Shown: in pieces, positions 51,294 through 63,176 of the stretch
How positions within the stretch are numbered: position 1 is the stretch's first letter
Layout of the letters: each line of letters opens with the position of its first letter
Assembly (NCBI GenBank): GCA_949318235.1
Contig: OX439131.1
Span: forward strand, 26,227,403 to 26,291,402
From: Ecdyonurus torrentis
Taxonomy: Eukaryota > Arthropoda > Insecta > Ephemeroptera > Heptageniidae
Reading direction: 5' to 3'
Length of the DNA stretch: 64,000 nucleotides
Notes under the pieces: generated by a model
What the model saw: only the letters and a program-made list of their open reading frames with translations
What the model was told of the DNA's origin: nothing
Database searches by the model: none
Program-made: the position numbers and the translations under genes

Positions 51294-53366
51294 ATGGAAG
51301 AAGGAGAAATCATTGATGATGAGGTATTTATAATGTGTTCAATCCTATTATTTCACATTTATTGTTTTTCAATGTGTATGCATTTGTTAATAATCAAACA
51401 AACTTATTACCTTTTTCGTCGCCTGAACGCATACGCTCAGACCACGTTTTTTTCAAACTGCATGTTCTCTGTTGTTATGCACATGTTGAATTCTTAATAC
51501 AATTTTTTAATGTACTAATATAACTATTTAATGTCTTAAGTCATTAAAAGAATTTCATAATTCAACATTATTTTTAGGTGGAAGATTACACACCTTTGCA
51601 GCGTCCTGTTGAAATTGTCGATATTCCTAGAGCAGCTCCAGTTGTAGAGGATAGTGAGCCAAGTGAAGCCGAAGAATCGGAATCAGATGACAGTGATAAT
51701 CCACATCGTGGACAGAAAAAACAAAAGCTAAAACCCAGTATGATGAATAGAGAACCATCAAAATTAAAGAAATATAATGTATGGAGCAGTGGTATTCAAG
51801 AAGAGGTACTCACTCAAGAACTGACAAATTGTGAAGTTGCTCAACGTTATGAAAGAAATCGAGATGTAGAATCTTATGATTATACTCGTTATCGTCAAGA
51901 TGATGATTTGGAAGAAGATGAAGAAGACAACGCACAAGCACCTAACAATAAAAGACAGTATGATGATCGTCAACGTAAAGGTGTACGAGCTAGACTGGGT
52001 CGTAGGCGTAATTCAAATGAAGGAAATGTACGAGGAACTGTAAGGAGCATTCTTCCTTTAACTGTAACAGTAGACAATACAGATGAAGAAGTGGCCAAAG
52101 ATATTGCTAATAAACTCTGTGAAGAGAAGGATGAGCTTATTTGTAAGTATTTGCATAATATGTCTAACTTTTGAGTACAGTATAATACATACTAACAAGT
52201 TAATTTTAATGTTACAGTGCGTGTAGTCCAAGTAGCTGGCAAAGCCAAAGCAATTGAGGTGTTCGAACTGACCAAAAAGATTGAGGAAAATGGGGGAATG
52301 CTTATCATGGTAAGTTATTACTAGTTCATTTATTACATGCACAGTGCACACATTCAATTCAGACAAAATATATGCAATTATTTGTATCTTTCAGAACCAA
52401 ACTCGTCGTAGAACTCCAGGAGGCGTGTTCTTGTTCCATTTGAAAAGTGGACAGAGTCAAGAAGTGAACCAGCAAATCTTTACTGATGACCGTCGTCAGT
52501 ATGATGCTAATAGACGACTTGAAAGAGGCAAGAAGCGTCGCGAGAGAGCAGCACTTCTACATAAAGAACTAGCAGCTGGTGGGTTTTAATATATGTACAT
52601 CATTTTACTTTTTTAAGATAGAATTTTAATCATGCTAGGAACTTAAGTACTGTGCAGTATTGCCACCTCTCCCTGTAGTGTAGGTAGCGACTATCATGTT
52701 TGCCATTTTGGAGGTTCAGTTTTCAATAGCAAGCTTATGTTGCCTGGCCTTGATCACCAACAAGTAGGTGTGTGGTGTTTAGTATCTCAGCATGTGTATT
52801 GCAAATGCAATGCAGCGACAGAACACCAGTTAAGGCAACTCATAGTAATAAGTACTGTTGTAATACAATAAAAAACGGTCCGAGCTGAGCAGGTCTGGTA
52901 TTAGGAGTCTATAGGAGGGCGATGTTTCAGGTCTGTGGTCTGGTAAGCCACAGTTTTTTGTCAATTTACTGGAAACTGTTTATCCTCCTCACCCCCGCAA
53001 GATGATTATGGTGTTAAAGATGTATAATATTGTATCCCATATTCCACCTAATAATTTATTTGTTTGTTGTTGTGTACAGAGAATCTGCTTGGAGAACCAA
53101 GTCGTCTGCGTGCAGAGCCTCTGAGTGGAGAGGAAGAAGAGCTAGGTGGTGGTGGTGGGGTGAGTAACCCTCCTCCCTCCCCAGTGACTGATGGTCGTGC
53201 AGATAGCAGCCCTGAGCCATGCCCAGTGGCAGTGGGACCTCTCGTCAGTCAGTCTCTTCAAGCAGCCAGAGCTGCAGACATTCCTCAACGTACTCTCACC
53301 TCGTATGACGATTTCCTTGACCTGAATGCCAGTTTTGAAGAAATGGACAATATGGACGTTTTCTGA
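51294..53366 (+). CDS. PHAX: PHAX, phosphorylated adaptor for snRNA export, 5 exons
   Basis: Exons: 51294-51323, 51578-52142, 52218-52309, 52395-52578, 53080-53366; phases close to 385 aa (human 394). It opens MEEGEIIDDE. The acidic N-terminal half has SDDSDNPHRGQKKQKLKP and SGIQEEVLTQELTNCEV. The RNA-binding domain spans exons 2-4: EEVAKDIANKLCEEKDELIL, RVVQVAGKAKAIEVFELTKK, GGMLIMNQTRRRTPGGVFLF. The tail is acidic and ends NMDVF, like the vertebrate DLDIF. PHAX bridges capped snRNA, cap-binding complex and CRM1 for nuclear export. If intron 4 is retained, translation ends three codons on (GGF, stop), giving a short form. The terminal TGA overlaps an AATAAA (53366-53371). Confidence 0.93.
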
Positions 53367-53371
53367 ATAAA

Positions 53372-54332
53372 TTTACCTTACCTTAAGTACATCACATATA
53401 ATATAGATTTTTGTGATTTTCATAAAAATATTTTCTATAACATAACAAGATTATTAGAATGATAAAAATATACAAGCGTCTTTAGGTGATAACATGAGTA
53501 ATAATAAAATATACTTTATAATAACAAATAACAATTCAGATAATAAATACGTTTATTATTATTTTATTTATTTTTTGTACTGAGTTAAACTAATTGCTTT
53601 AGTTACAGTAATTGCATTGATGATGTTGCATAAAATACTCTTTACAAGTTGTTTTTTCCAACTATGTGCTGAAAAAATAATTCAATACTTCTACTAAAAA
53701 TTATTAATACTACATAATATTGTATTGATACTTCAATTTTGTCTTTATTTTCATGTAAAGAAATGTGTATAGCTGTGAATAATTGCTAATGTATCTACTA
53801 CGAGCTGGTAGTATTTCTTGTTGTGAATGTTCAATGCAAATTGCTTTCCCTCAAAATTTAATGAATTAATACATATTTCTATTTGTTGTGTACATCCTTG
53901 GGTAGGCTGTGAAAGGGATGTCATGATATTTGTGTATAATATAATTTACTAGGGTAAGGCCCTTACTAGTTTCATATTTCCTTTTATTATTTTATTTTTT
54001 TGCAAATTGAAAAAATTTTGCATTCTGAAAAACTAAAAATTGTATTAGAAGAGAATTCTCTTTGATTTTTTGGTACCTATATAAACAACAATTTCTTCTA
54101 GTTTTAGGGACAAATATAGTTCAAAAGGAAATGTTTTGGGTTTCATCTTAATTAGCATTTTTTATTATTATTTAATTTTATTGAGTTATTTTGTAATTAT
54201 ACCGATTGTCGCTATTGCTAAAAAAAAAAGGGTACTTCTCTGCTCTCATCACAAAGTCTGCCTGTGTGCCAAATTCAAATTATTTCACTAGTTGAGGTGA
54301 ATGTTCCATCTGCTGCTGCACAGTAGATGGTA
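53372..54332. other. Spacer downstream of PHAX
   Basis: AT-rich with several AATAAA-type sites. At about 53945-53970 GGTAAGGCCCTTACTAG resembles the Penelope-type terminus. No gene is seen. Confidence 0.5.
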
Positions 54333-54517
54333 CAGTAGTCCATCTCCTATAGCGGGAATGTCAGATCGAATGCGCGCCATAATTCCGACTGGGTGAAGGT
54401 GACAGAACTAGAAGCCGTAATTTGAAGTAATGTTACGTGTAGTTCTGACCACTTCACCCAGTCGGAATTATGGCGCGCATTCGATCTGACATTCCCGCTA
54501 TAGGAGATGGACTACTG
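54333..54517. mobile_element. Near-perfect MITE with CAGTAGTCC ends and TA duplication
   Basis: TA on both sides (54331-54332, 54518-54519). Left TIR CAGTAGTCCATCTCCTATAG, exact complement at the right. Arms of about 65 bp include GAATGCGCGCCATAATTCCG without visible mismatch. CAGT ends and TA targets fit pogo/Tigger. Confidence 0.85.
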
Positions 54518-54580
54518 TATAATATACTGTGCTGCTGTAATTTACTAATAAAAGAACAACTGTTTTGAGGCTGACTTGAA

Positions 54581-54996
54581 AGGCAGAGAACCTCTTGAAC
54601 AAAACAAAAACAAAAAAAACTTTTCTATTATCCTAACATACCTGAAATCAACGTTGAAAATCAGAGTCATTGATTTCTCATTTATTTTCCATTCACAAAA
54701 TGGTGTGTGCGAACTATGGCGCCACAGCTTGCGTGTTTTAATCACGCATGGACTAGGCGAGCTTTAACGTCAAGGTCCGCACGCATCATTTTCTGAATGG
54801 GGGGGGGGAGAGAGAGAAATCAAGGACTCTGGCCAAATCCGGGGGGGGGGGGGGGGGCTCACTAGCAGCTGTGACGTCACTTGTTCTGAAAATGCAATAT
54901 TAACCTTATGGGCAAAACGATTCACGTGACGTCACAACACCCTGGGCCAAATCAACGTTGATTGTTAGGATATTAGACAATTTTTTTTTAAGGTAG
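54581..54996. mobile_element. TTAA-family MITE (copy 3), decayed
   Basis: Left end AGGCAGAGAACCTCTTGAAC, then ATCCTAACATACCTGAAATC and CATTGATTTCTCATTTATTT as in the other two copies. The right end has CCAAATCAACGTTGATTGTT and AGGATATTAGACA. The middle has extra G-runs (54799-54808, 54841-54857) and additional GTGACGTCAC motifs. The right TTAA is lost. Confidence 0.7.
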
Positions 54997-55112
54997 ACCA
55001 CGATTTTGCTTACATCTACTGCCGTTTCTACTTCTTTCACATGCCCAGCACGTGGAAACGGAAGCAGATGTAAGCAAAATCACTTAAAGTTGGCCACAAA
55101 ACAGTTTGTCCT
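54990..55112. mobile_element. Small MITE (TTGTGGCCAACTTTAAG family), copy 2
   Basis: Left GATTTTGCTTACATCTACTG then CCGTTTCTAC; right GGAAACGGAAGCAGATGTAA then GCAAAATCACTTAAAGTTGG. Related to 15528-15660. It abuts the right end of the preceding MITE. Confidence 0.65.
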
Positions 55113-57018
55113 TTATTAGTTAATCCCTATGCATTTGGAACATTTGCTCGAACTTGTGATAACTTCATTTGACACAAGGGCAGGCTTTGTAATAAGTTTT
55201 TTTTTCTTTGCTATGCAATAGAGACGGTATAATACTATATGTAATATTGTACATTCATATAAATTAAAACCCAAACAATAATATTGTCAGGCTAAAAACA
55301 CAAGAAAATAATAATAACCTGCTCTGTGCCATCAAAATTACTAGCCAGAAAAAAAAAGTCCTACGTTAATTACTAATGAACTATATAACTCATAGCTGCA
55401 AAAATAATAGTGACTTCAAACACGTCATTTTATTAGTGCTTGTAGGCCAAGAAAACGTGGGAAAGGTTTTAATTTTACATACTGACTGTCATTTGGTAAA
55501 AGAAACATTTCAAACTGGATTTATTAGTAATAAATAATTAATTTTGTTTATCTGGAGAGTGAAATAATAATACCAATGCTGAATAAAGAAATAATTAAAA
55601 TTTAAGAAAATAATAATCAAGCAAATATTGATACTACTCTTTTTCTCAGGAAATTAAAATAAAAACCTCTCCCATTTTATTTATTGAACACTCTTGCTTA
55701 GGGTCAAGTTCTTACTATTTACATTCACAGCAATAAGATTTCTTTATTGACCCAGGCAGTTCATAGTAACAAGGAGTTAAAAACAAGCTTTAGTCTTATT
55801 ATATTAATAACCAACATTCATTATTTTGCAAAATTATATGTATTTGTTTACATATTTTCAATTAATTTTCTCCAGATAATTTTACAATTATTAATTTTCA
55901 TACTAAAGCTCAAAACATTTTAAAATTATTGTAATTCTTTATTTCTAATAATAAAACTTAAATAATATTTTCTTTGTTTTATTTCTTGCAAACTCCCTAT
56001 TATATTATTATGTTTGTTTCCGCTTTTATTGCTATTTCATTGTTATACCGCTTTTATTTTTTATCTCTTCTAAAGTGAGATATCATTTTTTTTAAATAAA
56101 AATAATTTTAATATTAAAAGTTATTTTTAGTCAAGACAAATAAAAATATTATGATTATATGTAACATTTAATTAATTGATTGATGTATCTATTATTATGA
56201 AGTTATCATTTTTAAGTCATAAAAACATAAATCAATTGATGAAGAATAAGCTTCAGCAATATAATACAATTCTGATACACACGTCATGGTGTTTTGCAAG
56301 ATTAACCTCCGCAAAACCGCGGGCTCTAGAAGAAATAATCATGATAAATAAAGTTGAAGATTTTGCCTCGGGCTCTGGCAAGTTTCGTGGGATCGTTTTT
56401 GATCTTCGAGAGCAGCAGATATTATCTCTCAGCAATTACCTCTTTTTACTGTATTAGCATAAAAAAGCTATTTATAATTAGTGATATTTCGATAATATAT
56501 ATTTTTATAATATTTTAATACCTCTATTTATATTCCATGATATATATTTTTTTTCGCTATACTGCTTTTTATGTTTGTTTTTTCATTTTTTTTCTTCTTA
56601 TTAGCCAAATAAATGTGTCGTAGATTTTTTTTTAATTATTGCTCATATATGCATTTCAACATGAGATTTTTTACAATATGTCTGTATTTTTGTTTAAAAA
56701 AGTACAATGTATTACAAATAAAAGGCATTGGCATTAATAGGTAATTTGTAAATAGATGAATTAGACGGAATTTAAAGCATAACTATAATAATGTTAATGT
56801 ATACTTTTTTAACTATTCAAATATATTTTTATGATTGATTTATTGATTATTTCTATATGAATACTATAAATAATAAAATATACAGCAGTACTGAAAAGAA
56901 AACGCATGCTGCACGTAAATAATAAAGAAAGAGGAAGAATTATAATACAGTTGACGTATGTATAAATATAATTCCTAAATTAAACAGGAATCATACGAGA
57001 GCAGTGCTATAGAAAGCC
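55113..57018. other. Gene-poor AT-rich spacer
   Basis: No identifiable gene. A less AT-rich patch at 56288-56440 holds an open frame (TSAKPRALEEIIMINKVEDF, then ASGSGKFRGIVFDLRE) without clear splice sites; I do not recognise it and treat it as unproven. Confidence 0.4.
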
Positions 57019-57092
57019 TTTGCTTTGCTTTGCTTTGCTTTGCTTTGCTTTGCTTTGCTTTGCTTTGCTTTGCTTTGCTTTGCTTTGCTTTG

Positions 57093-57125
<33 letters not shown>
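57019..57125. repeat. (TTTGC)n microsatellite followed by poly(T)
   Basis: About 15 tandem TTTGC units and then about 30 T. Confidence 0.95.
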
Positions 57126-57129
<4 letters not shown>

Positions 57130-57361
57130 GTAAATTAATTTGTAAAATGAACACGAATTTTATTTTACGTATGTTATAACATTTCATTATAATTTTGCTA
57201 CTTCTTTTAATTCACACATTCAGTAGGAAAAAAAATCAACAAGTAACTAAATATTCTATGCTGTAAACAAATGCATGACAAAATATATAATTCATGTATT
57301 TTACAGGAACGGCTAACAGCAATTAGGAAAACCAAAAATAAATATAACTTTTATTAGGTAA

Positions 57362-57637
57362 TTTTATTTTATCCTAAACGAGGACATTGTCCTGATTGAT
57401 TCGTGAATTTCTAATTTTTGAATTCATTAAGTATTTTTTATCAATTTTTGAAAATCGAAAAATGACGCCACATGCTGCAACTTATGCATGTGGGCATAGG
57501 AAACCGAAAAGGTTACCAGCCGTGACGTCATTTCGCGACTTTAAAAAAATTAATTAAAAATACTTAATGAACTAAAAAATTAAAAATTCGTATATCGATT
57601 CAGGACAATGTCCTCTTTTAAAATATGAAATAAAATT
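57362..57637. mobile_element. MITE, GGACATTGTCCT family, copy 2
   Basis: Left ACGAGGACATTGTCCTGATT, right GATTCAGGACAATGTCCTCT. Arms share CATTAAGTATTTTTTATCAA and mirror. Inner motifs ATGACGCCACATGC and CCGTGACGTCATTT. Confidence 0.75.
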
Positions 57638-58657
57638 ACACTTTTTTTTTTATTCTTCCTCAGATCGCTCAGATCAAAATTGATGAGAGCAGATTGAGTG
57701 GACGAAACAGTGGAACTATATCATAAAAAATAGTACAATTTTACTAATTGGAGATTTCTGTAGTAATTTTATTATAGAAATTCTTACGTATACGCCTATA
57801 AAACGTAAAGAACGATAAACCACAAATTTATGATTATTACATTAATGATTACACTACTTCCCGGTGTATCATAGGTGACTTTTCGACTCATGTAAGAGAC
57901 AAAAAAATACGGTGTATGATGTTATGAAACCACATTTATGATTATTTTTTTATATGGTTTCTGATGCTGTTGCTAGGTGTTGTGGTGAAAAGTGTAGGAG
58001 GAAATTTGAGTATTTTAGTGGTTCATCTTATATAGCCGACCACCTGTCTCTCTGTCTTTATAGTCTTAATACTGTGCATGATCAGGTGTCTCTGTTTTAT
58101 GTAAAAGCTTATATATAAAAAAAAAACTTAAAAGTCAGGTAGAAGTTATCAAATCAAGCATATCCATGCCTCTGTGTGGTCAAAAATTACAAAAGCGTAA
58201 TATTTAATATAGAAATAAAGCGGAAAATATAAAAGTCATTTTGTAATAATGCTTTATTGTCCACTATTATATCTTTATTTTTTTGAATTTTTATTTTTAT
58301 ACGCGACTCAAAGATATAAACCGACTTCATTAGTAGACAACAAAAGTTAAGTTGGAGGATTTTTCTTTTTCTTTTTTTAATAAAGTTTGAAATTACATAT
58401 TTTAAAATTGGATACACTTATTGTCTGTATGCATTAACTATATAAAATAAAAATAAATCATTTTCTAAGAAGTGCGTATTACGCGCAAGAAAGTACTATA
58501 ATATTATGTGGGCTATCAATTACAGTCTATAATAAATATATATATATATATTAGGTCCGCAAGCAGAAAGTTTATTGATGCATAATATTATTTTAAAATG
58601 ACTTCAAATTTTCATAAAATATTAATCGCTTTTATTACTATGCTTTTATTTCTACTG

Positions 58658-58692
<35 letters not shown>

Positions 58693-58969
58693 TTAAGGTT
58701 TAATAATTGTGAACTCTATTTACAGTATACAGTATAGCATTGTGCGAAACTCTTTTCATATATAGATACTATAAATATGTATATGAAGACTTACACATTA
58801 ATGTCTGTATTATCGCTCCACTACTATTTTGTTTCAGTTACTTTACCGCATATCTAATCTGTTCACTCATTATAAGAATGAAACTTGCAGACATAGACGG
58901 AAGGGAAAAGTTAAACAGGATTTTCGCACATATAATAAAATACTGACTTAATAACTGATGAAAATATGT
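57638..58969. other. Non-coding spacer
   Basis: AT-rich, a (TA)n stretch at about 58537-58552, a T-run at 58660-58686. No gene is supported. Confidence 0.5.
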
Positions 58970-59290
58970 TCAGAATGAAGATAAAAGTAAAACCTTCGCT
59001 CTGCGGGCAGAGCTGCGATGAGAGATTCTCAAATTTAATAAAATAGCTCCGAACTTCAAAACATCCAAAGCTTTGAAACTCCTCTCGACTCTCAAATCAC
59101 GAGTAACCTCTAGTAGCTGCGGATAAATCACATTGCATTTATAAGGATGGCATAACATTTTAAGGGCATAATGTCTGTAATAATGCTAAGTATTTTGGCC
59201 GAGTGTTTACTGACATTACTTGATGCTAAAGGAATTATGTACTTCCAGGTTCTATTGCTCCAAAAATCCCCAAAAAAAAATAAAAACCCT
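58970..59290 (-). pseudogene. Possible LINE ORF2 C-terminal relic
   Basis: The minus strand reads NRTWKYIIPLASSNVSKHSA, then KILSIITDIMPLKCYAILIN, followed by a stop and a frame change to QLLEVTRDLRVERSFKAL. W..L..LP..TH..LLP.I...P.....  is a common pattern downstream of RT in CR1/Jockey-like LINEs, and this segment is only loosely similar. Stops show decay. Confidence 0.25.
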
Positions 59291-60048
59291 TGTTTTTTGA
59301 CAGTAAAAAAAAAAAAAAAAAAAAAAGAGGCTCTATTATTAATTGTGAAAGGTGAAAGTGTTGCATGTATTTGAAACAAACTATTAAAAAAAATAGCCAA
59401 CGAATCATTGTCTATATATTAGATATAGTTCAATAAATCAATATACATAATTATCTTTATTAATAAATGAAATGAAATTTTATATGTACCAAGAAATTAA
59501 TATGTAAACAAATATATATAGCTACCATAAATTGGCTATACATTATACATAAACGAGATTAATAAAATTATATACATATATCAAAAATAGAATCACGGAA
59601 GTAATAAGAGAAATACACGCAAGCCAGCATCATAGAAGCAAGTGAGTATTACACACGCGACAAAAAGAGAAACGTTTTGTGATTCTTTGTCTGATCTTAA
59701 ATAATAATAAAATTGAATTATATATAAATAATAATAATAATAAAAGCAGCAACAGCAAATTGTTGCAAGGTACAAGGAAGGCAATAAAAGTTTCTTGACC
59801 TGACGTGACGAGTAAAACAAACATTAGAAAATAATACTTGTTAATTGCTCACATTATGACCATATGTACTTAATATATTGTGTAATAGTCTCTACATATG
59901 CCTATATACGTGTATATTATTTTTATTAAATATTAGCTAAATAATTTATTCAAAAGAGTATAGCAAACAAAAGGAATTATCATACTGCCATGAATATCAG
60001 TATATAATATAGAATTAGGTCCCGTTTTTCTCATTGGATTCAGATTTA

Positions 60049-60096
<48 letters not shown>

Positions 60097-60321
60097 GATG
60101 TAATAAAAGAAAAATATGAATTTACATTATGTAATAATCGTGAGATCTCCTTTCAATGTAGAAAAAAAAATGAAGATAAAACTATAGAAACGCCGATAGA
60201 AGAGGAAAGAAAAAAAAAGTTAATGTAATAATAAAAATTAGTAATTACTGTACCTATCAAAAGCCTTACAATAATTTTGTTTTTTTCCTGCTATAAAACA
60301 AAAAGCAATTGAATCTAACAG
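59291..60321. other. Non-coding spacer with homopolymers
   Basis: A-run at 59306-59327, (AAT)n near 59730, 40 consecutive T at 60052-60091. No gene is seen. Confidence 0.55.
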
Positions 60322-60498
60322 TTGATTGGTCACTCGCGGGTGTAGGCCCTCAGGGTTTCATGAAGCAAAAACTGGTCTCGACGGTGAGCAATGGTAATGG
60401 TGTGCGGTGCGGGCGGCTCGAGCTCGATGGCATTTCCTCTTCACGGGCAGTATTCACCACGCTTCACAGGCGCACCTTGCACAGCCTCCAGCTTCTAG
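60322..60498. other. GC-rich island with coding-like frames on both strands
   Basis: About 180 bp are far GC-richer than the surroundings. Plus reading: acceptor (ATCTAACAG), 60322-60383 coding DWSLAGVGPQGFMKQKLVST, donor GTGAGC, a 67-base intron, acceptor (CTTCACGGGCAG), then YSPRFTGAPCTASSF and stop at 60496-60498. Minus reading: KLEAVQGAPVKRGEYCP, TGA, then RGNAIELEPPAPHTITIAHR and RDQFLLHETLRAYTRE, stop. I recognise neither. It may be the last exons of an unseen gene. Confidence 0.35.
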
Positions 60499-61632
60499 CA
60501 ATATATATTATGTATTTCCCTCTCAATTTGAGAATAATTGTATTTATTTCAGCAAGTCATGTTCGAAAAGTTATACCGCTAATTTTAATAACGTACGTAT
60601 ATAACAATTCATCATAATTATTCTTTTTGTTATTGTTAAAATTGAAAATATATAGTACTTCTATTTTATAGCAGAATTAATTAATTTTAAAAAGCGGTAA
60701 AGTGTGAATTATTTTTGACCCGTTAAGTATTATTTTCTTGCAAATTTCATTTACCGTTTTTTTTTCTTTTTTTTTGCTCAACGCAATTTAAGATTAAATC
60801 TTAAAATAATTTTATATAACCTCATGTATGTGCGTGTAAAAGTGTCTTTATAGGGCCATGATATGAAGATTTTTTTTTTGCAAGTGAAAGTGCCTTCCTG
60901 GTTCCGGAAAAAATTAACTTATTATTTTTATTTTAATCCCAAGCTTTCAAATCATAAAAATATATATTATAATTTTTTGGTACTATTACATAAAACAGCT
61001 TGATTCATATTCCTGATACAGTATGAGAAAAAAAAGGTGGAGTGGAGTATAGCTATGAAATAAAAATAACTTAATTTAATTTTTAAGTTAATTGTTTAAT
61101 TAAAAATAAGTAGGTACAACTCAACAAAAAAAATATATACACAAATACATATTATTTTTGTAATGCTTCAGAAAACAACTATTTATTGGTACGATTTTTA
61201 TAACTAATTTTTTTACACACATTATCTCTAATAATATCTACTATGTATATGCACACAAAACATCAATTAATTCTACATTTTTTTTAATATACATAATTAA
61301 ATATAATATAATGATTATCTTGAAGCACTTTGCATGAAGTGTTCATATGTAAACAAAAAAAGAACATTTCATTTACGAAATATAAAATTTAAAATGCGCG
61401 CGGTATATTTGTCATTACCGTTTTTACAACTATAGTTTACTTTAGTTAAACAAAAGGTAATAAATTTTAATTGGCAGTTAAACAAAAACACACAGCAAAA
61501 GAAAATATCATACTTAAATTTTATACAATTCTGTATAATAATATAGAGATATACTTTTTTTATTATTATTATTCTTATCTCTCCGCATTATTCGAACATT
61601 AATTTTTGCACAAACTATTTTAGACTAGTTTA

Positions 61633-61692
<60 letters not shown>

Positions 61693-62145
61693 ATATATAG
61701 GTCTTTTAATATTATAACAAAACAAAAAAGCCTACGGGTTTCATTTTTTTAACAAAACAAAAACACTATAATAAGTAACATTATGTAGACTTATTTTTTT
61801 ATATTAATAAGCCGCATAGCTACCAGGCATTAAAGTTTCCCAAACACACTCTCTACGACTAGTAGACACTTATTTAATATTATATTTTATAGCAAATCTC
61901 TTTTTACAATAATAAAAATTAAGGAACATAAATTATATATTATTTTTCAGTCGTATTATTTAACTTTTCTTTTTTTTTTTTAATAATAGAATTTTGCAAA
62001 TATTATTTTAAATTATGATACAAACAAAATAAAACATATATTTGTCTTCAGTTATTTTATGAAAGACTCATGGTTTGAATTTTAATGAAGTTATGAATTT
62101 TTTTTTTTTTTTTTTTTTTTTTGAATTTAGGTGAACTGGAGATTT
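60499..62145. other. Non-coding spacer, probably including the 3' UTR of the PDZ gene
   Basis: AT-rich with T- and A-runs, including 57 consecutive A at 61634-61690. No coding sequence recognised. Confidence 0.5.
61634..61690. repeat. poly(A) tract of 57 bp
   Basis: Uninterrupted A-run followed by TTATATATAGG. No retroelement body is visible upstream. Confidence 0.95.
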
Positions 62146-62273
62146 CTAACCATCAAACTTGTCAAGGTCATCGCAGGATTTTGATTTACTTGTAGTTCTG
62201 AAAACAAAAATAAAAACATTTACAGTTAATATTTTTTTATGGTGGAAAAAAAATCCTGAAGGCAAATGAAGAA

Positions 62274-62359
<86 letters not shown>

Positions 62360-63176
62360 CAGTATACGAAACTTTTATTTTGAATTCATAATGATGAAGT
62401 AATAAATTAAATATTTATAATGTAATAAAAAATATAATAAGAATGAACTCAATAAAATATGATAAATATACAGAAGTATAAATCTATAAAAGGTCAATTT
62501 CTGTAATAGTATTTTCGTGATCGCTTTCACGGTTAGTTTAATAAATACAATGTGATAAATATTATCTTATATATATGCATTCCATATTAATAAATTTTGC
62601 ACTATGTCTGTTTCATAAGAAATAATATTTCTATATGTATATAATGGCAGATCTGTAATCAAACTATCAAACTGTTAAGGCGGTGATATAAAAAGCAAAG
62701 AGTAATTGATCAATAAATGTAGTCTTTGAGAAAATAAAAATACTTGAGTATAATCGTAATTTTAAATTGCTTGAATTTGGAAAAAAAAAAAAAAAAAAAA
62801 AAAGCTAATAATACTTAATTTACGTAATTTGGTATACGTGGAGGTATAAACGGAGCACATTAGCACACTATATAGAAAAAGGTAGCTTCAACCTTTTTGC
62901 AATACTTTGATAATAGTTAAAAAAAAAAAAAAAAAAAAAGTTCATTGTCTTTATTGATGAAAAAGGTTACGCAAAGAGGTGACATTCACAGAGCAATGAA
63001 CAATTAATAAAACTATAGAAAGTGCATGTTAAGTACCCACCTGCGTTGACTGAGCGGATCACGGCGTCCTACGTGTAATAATACGGTGCCACTCTTCACG
63101 TTCTTGAACAAAGCAATGGCTTCAGAGTGGGCCAAACCATGCAGTGCTTGACCATTTACACTCAAAATCTCATCCC
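62146..63176 (-). CDS. PDZ-domain protein, last two coding exons (5' part outside the window)
   Basis: Exon 63176-63041 codes GDEILSVNGQALHGLAHSEA, then IALFKNVKSGTVLLHVGRRD. This is the second half of a PDZ domain: the betaC-betaD turn (GDEILSVNG), helix alphaB (HSEAIALFKN) and strand betaF (TVLLHVGRR). Acceptor TATGTTTCAG and donor GTGGGT frame it. The last exon, 62197-62146, follows TTGTTTTCAG and codes TTSKSKSCDDLDKFDG and stop; phases agree. PDZ domains bind C-terminal peptides and scaffold membrane complexes. The style recalls the PDZD2/IL16/big bang group, but one half-domain cannot settle this. Earlier exons lie beyond 64000 or were missed. Confidence 0.8.
62275..62355. repeat. (TA)n microsatellite
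   Basis: About 80 bp of alternating T and A in the last intron of the PDZ gene. Confidence 0.95.

Noticed and set aside
58740..58946. Hydrophobic plus-strand ORF
   Set aside because: AT-rich chance frame with no splice or homology support.
61634..61690. Poly(A) as the tail of a retroposed gene
   Set aside because: No coding or retroelement sequence precedes it on either strand.
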